Source: Symbiobacterium terraclitae (GTDB lineage: Bacteria > Bacillota > Sulfobacillia > Symbiobacteriales > Symbiobacteriaceae). From it: a DNA stretch of 64,000 bases. The notes beneath the pieces were generated by a model, which saw only the letters and a list, made by a program, of their open reading frames with translations, did no database searches and was not told where the DNA came from. A program made the position numbers and the translations under genes. This document shows positions 25,618 to 33,711 of the stretch, piece by piece. Each line of letters begins with the position of its first letter. Position 1 is the first letter of the stretch. Where the stretch lies: positions 94,869 to 158,868 of the forward strand of contig NZ_JAGGLG010000005.1 in the NCBI RefSeq assembly GCF_017874315.1, in the 5' to 3' direction.

Positions 25618-26769
25618 CTAGATGGCCCGCAGCGCCTCCACGGGATCGAGGTTGGCCGCGCGCCAGGCCGGCAGGGCCCCTGCGGCGCCCCCCAGCAGCG
25701 TGGCGAACCCCAGCGCCCCGAACGCCAGGCGCGGCGTGAGCAGGAAGACCGGCGTCCCCTCGGCGGCCGCGTGCCCGTTCAGCACCGCTGCGACGGAGAG
25801 GCCGAGGAGGCCGCCCAGGAGGCCGATCAGCACCGACTCGGCCAGGAACTCGCCGAGGATCGCCCAGCGGCCCGCACCGATGGCCTTCTTGATGCCGATC
25901 TCGCGCGTGCGCTCGCCCACGGCGAAGAACATCGTGTTGATCACCGCCAGCGCCCCTACGATGACTGCGATGGCCCCCGAGCCGAGTATGGCCGTGTTGA
26001 GCAGGTTCGAGGCGGTGCCCGCCGCCCGGGCCAGCTGCTCCGGCGAGTGCAGCAGGAAGCCCTTGCGCAGGCTGCGGGCCAGCACGTCGGTGATCTCCTC
26101 ACCCATGCCGGGGTCGACCAGGGCGTAGGCGTTGGTCCACACCCTGTCCAGCCCCATCTCCCGCAGCAGGGCGGAGTCGCTCATCAGCAGGTCGCGGGCG
26201 TCCTCCTCAGGGATCAGCGCCCAGCCGTCGGGCACCGAGAGCGTCTCCTGCAGGATGCCCACGACCTTGAACGCCTCGCCCCGGGCCGTCATGATGTCGC
26301 CCACGTCCAGCTTCATCTTGTGCGCGGCTGCGCTGCCCAGCACGGTCACCCTGCGGTCGCCGGGGCGCCACCAGCTGCCCCGGGCGAGCCGCAACCGGGC
26401 CGCGTCCCCGGCGATCAGCTGGGCGCGCGCGAAGTTGGGCAGGTTGATGCCCACCAGGAAGCGCGGCGCCAGCTCGAAGCCCGCCGTCTCGTCCAGCGCC
26501 ATCATGATCTGCGTCTCGACGTGGCGGACCCCCGGGGTGCGCTTCATCACCTCGATCTCCTCCGGACCCAGCAGGTTGAGCCGCAGGAGGCCTCCCGTGG
26601 AGTGGATGGCGATGCGGCGCGCGAAGTAGGCCTCGCCGCCGTCGATCAGCCGGTTGAACTTCTCGGCCATCGCGCCCATCACGGTGAAGGCCAGGATCCC
26701 CACCGCGATGCCCAGCACCGTGAGCCCGGTCCGCAGCCGGCGACGGTACAGGTTGCGCAGGATCTCCAT
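25618..26769 (-). CDS. ABC transporter permease, MacB/FtsX type
   Basis: A 383-residue permease. One membrane helix near the N-terminus (about 20-38), a large extracytoplasmic MacB-PCD domain to about residue 255, then three helices with the conserved GERTREIGIKKAIGA coupling loop and the C-terminal PAWRAANLDPVEALR. This is the full FtsX/MacB layout. ATG at 26769 has GGGAGG upstream; the TTG at 26793 is in frame but lacks a site. Forms an operon with the downstream ATPase. Confidence 0.91.
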   Translation of the reverse strand: MEILRNLYRRRLRTGLTVLGIAVGILAFTVMGAMAEKFNRLIDGGEAYFARRIAIHSTGGLLRLNLLGPEEIEVMKRTPGVRHVETQIMMALDETAGFELAPRFLVGINLPNFARAQLIAGDAARLRLARGSWWRPGDRRVTVLGSAAAHKMKLDVGDIMTARGEAFKVVGILQETLSVPDGWALIPEEDARDLLMSDSALLREMGLDRVWTNAYALVDPGMGEEITDVLARSLRKGFLLHSPEQLARAAGTASNLLNTAILGSGAIAVIVGALAVINTMFFAVGERTREIGIKKAIGAGRWAILGEFLAESVLIGLLGGLLGLSVAAVLNGHAAAEGTPVFLLTPRLAFGALGFATLLGGAAGALPAWRAANLDPVEALRAI

Positions 26770-26829
26770 GGAAACGCTTACCTCCCCCGGCAATGCTATC
26801 CTATAGCATGCCCAGATTGAGGCAATTTC

Positions 26830-26859
26830 AAAGGCCGCCCCGTAACCGGGGCGGCCTTT
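26830..26859. terminator. symmetric bidirectional terminator
   Basis: AAAGGCCGCCCCG and CGGGGCGGCCTTT give a 13-base stem with flanking A and T runs, usable on both strands. Confidence 0.75.
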
Positions 26860-26868
26860 GCGCTTGCT

Positions 26869-27087
26869 TCAGTCGTGGAAGACGAGCTCCCTCTGCTCGT
26901 TCTTCAGGTATCGGGTCGACGGGTGGCTGCTCCGCACCATGTACCTGGCGACCTCCAGGTCGGTCAGGCTTTCAGCCGGTACGCCGTAGTAGCCCTCCAG
27001 TTCACGGGCACGTTCGCTGCGAAACATCTCAACCTCATCCACTGGCACTTCGTAGTCCCAGCCGACCTCGATGGTCTGGCGGCCCAT
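26869..27087 (-). CDS. small hypothetical protein
   Basis: A 72-residue soluble, charged protein, MGRQTIEVGWDYEVPVDEVE at its start and KNEQRELVF at its end. I do not recognise the family. The ATG at 27087 has GAGGTG nine bases upstream, better than the GTG at 27099. It has its own strong promoter (27154-27182) and its own bidirectional terminator, so it is a real, independently expressed gene. Confidence 0.65.
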   Translation of the reverse strand: MGRQTIEVGWDYEVPVDEVEMFRSERARELEGYYGVPAESLTDLEVARYMVRSSHPSTRYLKNEQRELVFHD

Positions 27088-27153
27088 GCTGCGTGACACC
27101 TCTTCTCAGCTCTGTCCCACGTACCTGGTGGCACAAAGTGATTACCACCGATG

Positions 27154-27182
27154 ATAGTAGACCTGGGGGGTGTATACGTCAA
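27154..27182 (-). promoter_or_regulatory. promoter of the 72-residue protein gene
   Basis: TTGACG (27182-27177) and TACTAT (27159-27154) are 17 bases apart on the minus strand, 67 bases before the start codon. A near-consensus sigma-A promoter. Confidence 0.7.
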
Positions 27183-27251
27183 TAGTGCCGCCGATTGCAA
27201 GCCGGTATCCGCTGAATTCGCTATGCTTATAGCTCTGCGCACGGGTAGGGA

Positions 27252-27992
27252 TTAGCGGTGCAGGAGCGCGGCCGCCTCCCGGTCCAGCAGCACGGTGACG
27301 TTGGGATGCAGCTGCAGGGCCGTGGCCGGCACGTCCGGGGTCGGGGCGCTCTCCACCATGTCCCGCACGGCCGGCGCCTTCTCCTGGCCGCTGGCCAGCA
27401 GCAGGATCCGGCGGGCCTCCAGGATCGTCCCGATACCCATGGTGATGGCCTGGCGGGGCACCTCGTCCAGGCTGTTGAAGAAGCGGGCGTTGGCGCGCCG
27501 GGTGCTCTCGGCCAGGTTGACCACACGGGTCCGCGCGTCCCACTGCGAACCGGGCTCGTTGAAGCCGATGTGCCCGTTGTGACCCACGCCCAGCACCAGG
27601 ATGTCGAGCCCGCCCGCGGCGCGGATGGCCTCCTCGTAGCGGCGGCACTCCTCGTGGGGATCCGGGGCGTTGCCGTCGGGGATGTGGCAGTTCTCGGGCC
27701 GGAGGTCCGACCGGTCATAGAGCGCCCGCTTCATGAACGAGTAATAGCTCTCCGGATGGGTGCGGGGCAGGCCCAGGTACTCGTCGAGGTTGAACGTGCG
27801 GGCCTGCGCCAGCGAGACCCCGCTGGCTACCAGGGCGTCGTAGAACCCCAGCGGGGTCGAGCCGGTGGGCAGCCCCAGCACGGCGTCGGGCTTCTCCTGC
27901 AGCAGTTCGACCACGATCTCGGCGGCGCGCCCGGACATCGCGGCGTAGTCAGGGAACACCTCGACCGTCAGCGGATACCGGTTACCTTGCAT
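27252..27992 (-). CDS. nagB: glucosamine-6-phosphate deaminase
   Basis: A 246-residue NagB that converts glucosamine-6-phosphate to fructose-6-phosphate and ammonia. Family blocks are LGLPTGSTPLGFY, FNLDEYLGL with the catalytic Asp, LVLGVGHNGHIGFNEPG with catalytic His, and ITMGIGTI. The ATG at 27992 lies inside the last codons of nagA (11-base overlap) with GGAGAGGTG upstream, so it is coupled to nagA. Last gene of the nagR-murQ-nagA-nagB operon. Confidence 0.95.
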   Translation of the reverse strand: MQGNRYPLTVEVFPDYAAMSGRAAEIVVELLQEKPDAVLGLPTGSTPLGFYDALVASGVSLAQARTFNLDEYLGLPRTHPESYYSFMKRALYDRSDLRPENCHIPDGNAPDPHEECRRYEEAIRAAGGLDILVLGVGHNGHIGFNEPGSQWDARTRVVNLAESTRRANARFFNSLDEVPRQAITMGIGTILEARRILLLASGQEKAPAVRDMVESAPTPDVPATALQLHPNVTVLLDREAAALLHR

Positions 27993-29142
27993 CGTAGAAC
28001 ACCTCTCCACCGATTATGGTTGTCATCACTTCGAGCTTGTCGTCCAGTATCAGCAGGTCGGCGTCCTTGCCGACGGCCAGCGAGCCCTTGCGCGCCTCCA
28101 GCCCGAGCCTGCGGGCCGGATGGAGCGAGGCCATGGCCACCGCGGTCGGAAGGTCTAGGCCGACCATGTCCACGAGGTTCTGCACGCCCCGCTCCATGGT
28201 CAGCACCGAGCCGGCCAGGGCGCCGCTGTGCAGCCGGGCCGCGCCGTCCTTCACGGTCACCGGCAGTCCGCCCAGCGTGAACTCGCCATCGCCGAGGCCG
28301 GCGGCCCGCATGGCATCAGTCACCAGCAGCACGTTCTCCGCACCGCGCGCCCTCACGGCCACCTGCATGGAGGCGGGGTGCACGTGCACGCCGTCGGCGA
28401 TGATCTCCACCGTGACCCCGGGCAGCGACAGGGCGCCGCCCACGGTGCCGGGCTCCCGGTGGTGCAGGCCGCGCATGGCGTTGAAGAGGTGGGTGACGTG
28501 GGAGACCCCCGCCTCCACGCCGGCCTTCAGCTGGTCGTAGGTGCAGTCCGTGTGCCCTGCGCTGACGACCGCCCCGCGGCCGGCCAGGTGGCGGATCGCC
28601 TCGAGGGCGCCCTCGATCTCGGGCGCGAGCGTCACGTGCCAGCGGTCGTCGGGCCGGCCCTCCGCCAGCCAGCGGTCGATCTCCGCGACCGAGGCGGAGC
28701 GCACGTACGCCGGGTTCTGGGCCCCCTTGTACTGCATGTTGATGAAGGGGCCCTCCACGTGGAAGCCCAGGATCTGCGCGCCGCGGCGCGGCGCGGCCTT
28801 CACGGCGCGGAAGGCCCTGATCAACTCCTCCTCCGGGGCCGTCAGCGTCGTGGCCAGCAGCCCGGTCGTCCCGTGCCGGGCGTGGCAGGTCGTGATCGCG
28901 ACCACGGCCTCGGGATCCGCGTCCATGAAGTCCCCGCCGCCGCCGCCGTGAACGTGGATGTCGATGTACCCGGGCGCGATGTAGCCGCGCTCCACCACCT
29001 CCGCCCCGTCAGGCACCGCGGGGGCCCCGGCGTCGGCCTCCAGGTCCCAGACGCCGGTGATCCTGCCGTCCTCGCAGGCCAGCAGCCCGTTCGGCACCAC
29101 CCTGTCAGGGAGGATGAGCGCGCCCTTCAGCCACCTCTGCAT
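27982..29142 (-). CDS. nagA: N-acetylglucosamine-6-phosphate deacetylase
   Basis: A 386-residue amidohydrolase that removes acetate from GlcNAc-6P. H63 and H65 (IDIHVHGGGGGDF), the metal glutamate in GFHVEGPF, SAGHTDCTYDQ, THLFNAM and the catalytic Asp in LVTDAMRAAG match NagA. The final KGSLAVGKDADLLILD returns to the urease-like beta-sandwich. AGGAG lies about eleven bases before the ATG. Sits between murQ and nagB. Confidence 0.95.
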   Translation of the reverse strand: MQRWLKGALILPDRVVPNGLLACEDGRITGVWDLEADAGAPAVPDGAEVVERGYIAPGYIDIHVHGGGGGDFMDADPEAVVAITTCHARHGTTGLLATTLTAPEEELIRAFRAVKAAPRRGAQILGFHVEGPFINMQYKGAQNPAYVRSASVAEIDRWLAEGRPDDRWHVTLAPEIEGALEAIRHLAGRGAVVSAGHTDCTYDQLKAGVEAGVSHVTHLFNAMRGLHHREPGTVGGALSLPGVTVEIIADGVHVHPASMQVAVRARGAENVLLVTDAMRAAGLGDGEFTLGGLPVTVKDGAARLHSGALAGSVLTMERGVQNLVDMVGLDLPTAVAMASLHPARRLGLEARKGSLAVGKDADLLILDDKLEVMTTIIGGEVFYDAR

Positions 29143-29173
29143 AGACCGGTCATCTCCTGTGTCTGCTTCTTCG

Positions 29174-30076
29174 CTACCTCTCCTGCGCCAGCGCGATGGC
29201 TTTCCGCACGAGGCCGCCGGCGCGCTCCAGCGCCTCGCGGGCCGCAGCCGGGTCCACGCCGGCCACCAGGGCCACGATGGCCTGCTTCACGGAGCCGCCC
29301 GCCGCGCTCAGTGCGCGCCCGGCCGTCTCCTCGTCGGTCTCGGCGGCCAGGGCGACCATGCGGACGGCCCGCTGCCGAAGCTTCTCGTTGGACGCCTGCA
29401 TATCGACCATGAGGTTGGTATATACCTTGCCGAGCCGGATCATGGCTCCGGTGCTCAGCATGTTCAGCACCATCTTCTGGGCGGTGCCCGCCTTCATGCG
29501 GGTGGAGCCCATCACGACCTCCGGGCCGACCACCGGCGCGATCGCGACGTCCGCGGCGGCGGCCAGCGCGGAGCCGGGGTTGTTGGTCACGGCGACCGTC
29601 GCACACCCCCTGCGCCGGGCCTCCTCGACGGCGGCCACCGTGTACGGCGTCCGGCCGCTGGCGGCGATGCCCACCACCACATCCCCGGCCTTCACCCGTG
29701 CGGCGATGTCGGCCACGCCCTGCTCCCGGGAGTCCTCAGCCCCCTCGCGGGTCACGAAGACCGCCTCGGGGCCCCCGGCAATGACCCCCTGCACGAGATC
29801 GTGCGGCGTGCCGTAGGTCGGCGGGATCTCCGAGGCGTCCAACACGCCGAGGCGGCCGCTGGTGCCGGCGCCGACGTAGAAGAGGCGGCCGCCCTCCCGG
29901 AGGCGGGCCGCGATCAGGTCGATGGCCCGGGCGATCCGCGGCAGCTCCTGCTCCACGGCCAGGGCGACCAGCTTGTCCTGCTCGTTGATGATGCGGACCA
30001 TCTCCTCGGTCGAGACCTGGTCGATGTTCCGCGATGCTTCCAGCCTGCTCTCTGTCACGAGGTGGTCAGTGTCCAT
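29174..30076 (-). CDS. murQ: N-acetylmuramic acid 6-phosphate etherase
   Basis: A 300-residue SIS-domain lyase that splits lactate from MurNAc-6P to give GlcNAc-6P. FYVGAGTSGRLGVLDASEIPPTY-type SIS block (written here only in part), GIAASGRTPYT and the GSTRMKAGTAQKMVLNM block are diagnostic of MurQ. The second ATG (30076) is seven bases from GGGGGAG and is preferred over 30082. Overlaps the 3' end of nagR. Shows that the operon recycles peptidoglycan sugars, not only chitin-type GlcNAc. No MurNAc PTS gene (murP) lies next to it. Confidence 0.95.
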   Translation of the reverse strand: MDTDHLVTESRLEASRNIDQVSTEEMVRIINEQDKLVALAVEQELPRIARAIDLIAARLREGGRLFYVGAGTSGRLGVLDASEIPPTYGTPHDLVQGVIAGGPEAVFVTREGAEDSREQGVADIAARVKAGDVVVGIAASGRTPYTVAAVEEARRRGCATVAVTNNPGSALAAAADVAIAPVVGPEVVMGSTRMKAGTAQKMVLNMLSTGAMIRLGKVYTNLMVDMQASNEKLRQRAVRMVALAAETDEETAGRALSAAGGSVKQAIVALVAGVDPAAAREALERAGGLVRKAIALAQER

Positions 30077-30818
30077 GTCCATTCTCCCCCTGGGTGCGAA
30101 GCTCGGCGACGAACCGGTAGCGGTCCCCTCGATAGTATGAGAGCACCAGCTCCACCGGCCTGTCCCACTGATCGTGCACGAGTCGCTCCATGTGCATCAG
30201 CGGGGTGCCGGGCCGCACGTTGAGCACCTCCGCCTGCCACTCCTCGGCCGGCACCGCCTCCAGGGTCTGGGTGGCCCGGAGCAGCTGCAGGTCGTACCGG
30301 TTGCGCAGCTGGTCGTAGAGCGACTGGCCCTCCAGGTCCAGCGTCAGGACCCCGGGACAGGCGTCGACGGTCAGGTGCGAGATCTCCAGCGCCAGGGGCT
30401 CGTCGTCGGCCAGACGCAGTCGTTCCAGGCGGTAGATGGGCGTCCCCTCCCTGCACTGCAGGGCCGCTGCCACCCGCGAGTCCGCGGGAACCTCGGCGGC
30501 CGAGAGCACGCGGGTCGCCGGGCGGAGCCCCCGCCGGCGCATGTCCTCCGTGAAGCCGCTGACCAGCGTGAGCGGCTGCACGATCTTGGGGCTGGCCACG
30601 AAGCTGCCCTTGCCCTGCTCGCGCACCAGGTACCCTTCCACTTCCAGCTGGACCAGGGCCTGCCGGGCCGTCATGCGGCTCACCCCGAACCGGTCGCTCA
30701 GTTCACGTTCAGAGGGTACCCGGTCCCCCGGCCTCAACCGACCGGCTTTCATATCATCCAGCAAGCAGTTCTTGATTTGGTGGTACAGCGGAGCGGGCTC
30801 CTCCTTCAGCCTGGCCAG
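30066..30818 (-). CDS. nagR: GntR/HutC-family regulator NagR, probable CTG start
   Basis: A 250-residue regulator with an N-terminal winged helix (PGDRVPSERELSDRFGVSR, MTARQALVQLE) and a C-terminal UTRA effector domain, as in Bacillus NagR/YvoA and Streptomyces DasR, which sense GlcN-6P or GlcNAc-6P. The expected N-terminus (APLYHQIKNCLLDDM) is encoded upstream of the first usual start. The only codon at the right place after the AGGAGG (30826-30831, seven bases) is CTG at 30818. A TTG at 30764 would delete the first helix. A DasR-type operator lies directly upstream, implying autoregulation of the whole operon. Confidence 0.9.
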   Translation of the reverse strand: MARLKEEPAPLYHQIKNCLLDDMKAGRLRPGDRVPSERELSDRFGVSRMTARQALVQLEVEGYLVREQGKGSFVASPKIVQPLTLVSGFTEDMRRRGLRPATRVLSAAEVPADSRVAAALQCREGTPIYRLERLRLADDEPLALEISHLTVDACPGVLTLDLEGQSLYDQLRNRYDLQLLRATQTLEAVPAEEWQAEVLNVRPGTPLMHMERLVHDQWDRPVELVLSYYRGDRYRFVAELRTQGENGHGH

Positions 30819-30844
30819 ATCAATCCCTCCTGTTCCCGAACCAC

Positions 30845-30856
30845 TGGTCTATACCA
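30845..30856. promoter_or_regulatory. NagR/DasR-type operator
   Basis: TGGTCTATACCA matches the dre consensus (TGGTCTAGACCA, recalled for DasR and NagR) at 11 of 12 positions. It lies directly downstream of the -10 box of the nagR promoter, where a bound repressor would block transcription. Confidence 0.8.
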
Positions 30857-30885
30857 CATATACCACTTCCGGAACCCTGATGCAA
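30857..30885 (-). promoter_or_regulatory. promoter of the nag operon
   Basis: TTGCAT (30885-30880) and TATATG (30862-30857) are 17 bases apart on the minus strand, about 40 bases before nagR. Confidence 0.6.
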
Positions 30886-30975
30886 GTGAAGATGGTAACG
30901 GAAACCAAATAATGCCAGACAACGTATTATATGGTGGGCGATGCGCTCCGGCTACGTCATACGGGGGGTGTTTCG

Positions 30976-31341
30976 GTGCTGGAGAAAGCCCTCAGGCTCA
31001 TCGGCTTTCTGGCGCGCAAAGACGAGCACCGGGAGCCGGATCACCACGCGCTGATGCGGGCAGCACTGCAGCGCGTGGAGAACGCGCGCCAGATGTTCCG
31101 CGAAGCCCGCACGTTGGAGGAACTGGACCTGGCCCGTTCCGCCCTGCAGCAGGCCCAGGCCGAGGTCCAGCACGTGATCCGGTTGGCCAAGCGCGAACGG
31201 GGGATCGCCCTGCTGCCCATCTCCGAGACCGAACAGGCCTATCGGCGGCTCTGGGACCGGATCAAGGGAGGCTACTCGAATGCCCCGGCCGGCCGGACGA
31301 CCGATCCGTCGCGCGCCGAGCCGCCGGCTGCGGGCGGGTAG
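30976..31341 (+). CDS. hypothetical helical protein
   Basis: A 121-residue, highly charged, alpha-helical protein with probable coiled-coil stretches (about residues 25-75, many Ala, Arg and Glu). No family is recognised. GTG at 30976 has a G6 ribosome site seven bases upstream; the frame is open further back without a better start. Divergent from nagR, and its last 70 bases overlap the 3' end of the convergent ROK kinase, so one of the two genes may end earlier in practice. Confidence 0.55.
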   Translation: MLEKALRLIGFLARKDEHREPDHHALMRAALQRVENARQMFREARTLEELDLARSALQQAQAEVQHVIRLAKRERGIALLPISETEQAYRRLWDRIKGGYSNAPAGRTTDPSRAEPPAAGG

Positions 31342-32282
31342 ACCCGCCGGAGCGGGCGCGCGAGCATCGCCAGGCGAGCGGCCCCGACCACGCCGGCGTC
31401 GGGGCCCAGCCGGGCCTGCCGGAGGCGGATCGCCGCGGACCGCGCCCGGCACTCCCGGGCGGCGGTCTGCACCAGGCGGTCCCACCAGTAGCCCAGCCGG
31501 ACGATGCCGCCGCCGACGACGATCAGCTGCGGGTCGAAGGCCATCTGCAGGTTCATCAGGAAGAGCGCCAGGTCGGCGGTCCAGCGCTCCACCCCCTGCC
31601 GGGCGGCCGCCTGCCTGTGGCCGCTGGCGCTGGTGGCGGCGGAGATGACGTCGCGGATGCCGCGGAAGGGCCTGCCCTCCGCCAGCGCCTCGTTGGCCCG
31701 CCGCGTCAGCGCCTTGGCCGACACGTAGCGCTCGGCGCAGCCCACGCCGCCGCAGGGGCACGGCTCGCCGCCGGGGTAGAGCGCCATGTGTCCCACCTCT
31801 CCCGCCCCGCAGCGCGCGCCCCGCCACAGCCGCCCGCCCAAGGTGATCGCCCCGCCGACCCCGGTGCCCAGCGTCAGCATCAGGAAGTCGGAGGCCCCGC
31901 GGGCGGCGCCGATCCAGGCCTCGGCCAGCGAGGCGGCGTTGACGTCGTTGTCCACGAACACCGGCAGCCCGAAGGCCCGGTGGAGTTCCGCCCCCAGGTC
32001 GGTGCCGGTCCAACCCGGCAGGTTCTCGCTTGCGAAGATCACGTGTCCCCGGCGGTGGTCGATCCGGCCCGCCGACCCCACCCCGCAGGCCACAACCTGG
32101 GTTCCGGCCCGCTCGATCAGCGAGCTCCCCAGCCGGCGGACGCGCTCCAGCACGCCGGCCGCGCCCTCCGAGGCGCCGGTGGGCGTCTCGCCATGCTGGA
32201 GGATGTTGCCGCGCGCGTCGACGATGGCGGCCTTGATGCCCGTGCCGCCGATGTCGATGCCCAGGTAGACCACGGCGTTCAC
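31272..32282 (-). CDS. ROK-family sugar kinase (glucokinase or GlcNAc kinase)
   Basis: A 336-residue ROK kinase. The N-terminal phosphate loop GIDIGGTGIKAA, the substrate block VDNDVNAASLAE, the second phosphate loop LTLGTGVGGA, and the zinc site GH-x9-CPCGGVGCAE are all intact. ROK kinases phosphorylate glucose, GlcNAc or ManNAc. Position beside the nag operon favours N-acetylglucosamine, but glucokinase cannot be excluded. The GTG at 32282 follows GAGGGGAAG; a second GTG at 32273 is possible. The C-terminal 30 residues, rich in Pro and Arg, overlap the opposite gene and may be a non-conserved extension. Confidence 0.88.
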   Translation of the reverse strand: MNAVVYLGIDIGGTGIKAAIVDARGNILQHGETPTGASEGAAGVLERVRRLGSSLIERAGTQVVACGVGSAGRIDHRRGHVIFASENLPGWTGTDLGAELHRAFGLPVFVDNDVNAASLAEAWIGAARGASDFLMLTLGTGVGGAITLGGRLWRGARCGAGEVGHMALYPGGEPCPCGGVGCAERYVSAKALTRRANEALAEGRPFRGIRDVISAATSASGHRQAAARQGVERWTADLALFLMNLQMAFDPQLIVVGGGIVRLGYWWDRLVQTAARECRARSAAIRLRQARLGPDAGVVGAARLAMLARPLRRVYPPAAGGSARDGSVVRPAGAFE

Positions 32283-32443
32283 CTTCCCCTCACACCTGCT
32301 CTTCGCCGGCCTGCGAGTTCCATCCTGCCCGATAGCATTTCCGCACCGGCAGCGGCTGCTGCGGCCGCGCCGGGCGGTGCGGCCGCACCACGGAGGGATT
32401 GCAGCCGGGGCGGGCGAATCGTTCCCCTCGGGGAGGGGTGAAC

Positions 32444-33682
32444 GTGGAACGGGATCTCCACGCCGCCGGGCTGCGTCCCGGCGAACTGAGCGAGCGGCTC
32501 GCGGTGGTGACCGGCGCAGCCAGGGGCATCGGCCGGGCAGCAGCCTGCGCGCTCGCGCACCTGGGCGCGCAGGTGGCGGTCGTCGACGTGGCCGCGGAAG
32601 GTGAGGAGACGGCGGCACAGATCCGCCGGGCAGGCGGGGCGGCCCGCTTCTACCCGGCTGACGTCGCGGACGGGGACGCCGTGGCGCACCTCGCCCGCCA
32701 GGTCGGCGCCGAGATGGGCCGGCCCGACCTGCTCATCTGCAACGCGGCTCTCTGTCCCGTCGCGCCGGTGGAGGAGATGCACCCGACCCTGTGGGACCGC
32801 GTGCTGGCCGTCAATCTGCGCGGTCCGTTCCTTCTCGCCCGGGCGTTCCTGCCTGCCCTCCGCTCGGCGAGGCAGGGCGTCCTGGTCAACCTGGTCTCCG
32901 CAGACGCCATGCCCGGCCTGAGCGCCTACAGCGCGTCCAAGCAGGGGCTGGTGGGCTTCACGCAGTCGCTGGCCGCTGAGGTCGGGGAGGACGGGCCCCG
33001 GGTCGTCGCCCTGGCACCGGGCATGGTGGAGACGCCGGGGCTGCTCGAGGCCGCAGCGGGGCTCGCACCGCTGCTGGGCATGAGCGAGACGGAGTTCAGG
33101 CGGGTCTCGCTGCACCCCTCCTACGCAGGCCTCATGCCCGTGGAGCACGCCGGGGTGGCCGTCGCCTTCCTGGTGTCCCGGCTGGCCGGCGAGTACCACG
33201 GCCAGGTGGTCTCGGGGTACGAGGTGTTGGAACGCGCAGGTCTCATCGGAGCCGGCGCGGCCCCTCTGGTCGGGGGCGCGGGGGCGACCGGCGCCGCCCG
33301 GTCGCCGGCCGGTGCTCCGGCGCTCGTCGAGCAGCTCGACCGCCTCCGGGCGCTGCTGGCCGAGACCGACGCCGATTTCCGGCGGCTGCCGCTTTTCGTG
33401 CGGCCTCTCGCCCGGTCGGGCTTCCGGTCGAAGGCGGGCAGGTCGCTCGAGGCGTGGCGGCAGCAGGCCGACCAGGCCCGGGAGTGCGCCGCGTCCGGCC
33501 GGCCTTTCGACTGGGCGAGCCTGCGGGCGGACGTCGGCCGCCTGCTGGCGTACGTGCGCGGGGTGCCGGAGGAGACGGCGCGGTTCACCCGCGACCCCGC
33601 GGTCCTCGGGGAGGTGGCGCGCCGGACGGAGGCCAACGCCGCCGCCCTGGAGGCGCTGATGGGCGCTCTGGAGAACATGTAG
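32444..33682 (+). CDS. short-chain dehydrogenase with long C-terminal extension
   Basis: A 412-residue protein. Residues 15-265 form an SDR: cofactor loop TGAARGIG (23-30), D in VVDVAAEG that points to NAD(H), CNAAL in place of NNAG, and the catalytic YSASK. Residues after about 275 form an extra, helical, Arg- and Ala-rich region of roughly 135 residues that I cannot match to a known family. The GTG start follows GGGAGGGG. The next gene, a metallophosphoesterase, begins 29 bases later on the same strand. Confidence 0.82.
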   Translation: MERDLHAAGLRPGELSERLAVVTGAARGIGRAAACALAHLGAQVAVVDVAAEGEETAAQIRRAGGAARFYPADVADGDAVAHLARQVGAEMGRPDLLICNAALCPVAPVEEMHPTLWDRVLAVNLRGPFLLARAFLPALRSARQGVLVNLVSADAMPGLSAYSASKQGLVGFTQSLAAEVGEDGPRVVALAPGMVETPGLLEAAAGLAPLLGMSETEFRRVSLHPSYAGLMPVEHAGVAVAFLVSRLAGEYHGQVVSGYEVLERAGLIGAGAAPLVGGAGATGAARSPAGAPALVEQLDRLRALLAETDADFRRLPLFVRPLARSGFRSKAGRSLEAWRQQADQARECAASGRPFDWASLRADVGRLLAYVRGVPEETARFTRDPAVLGEVARRTEANAAALEALMGALENM

Positions 33683-33711
33683 GAGATTTCGAGCCGGTCG
33701 GGAGTGGAGTT

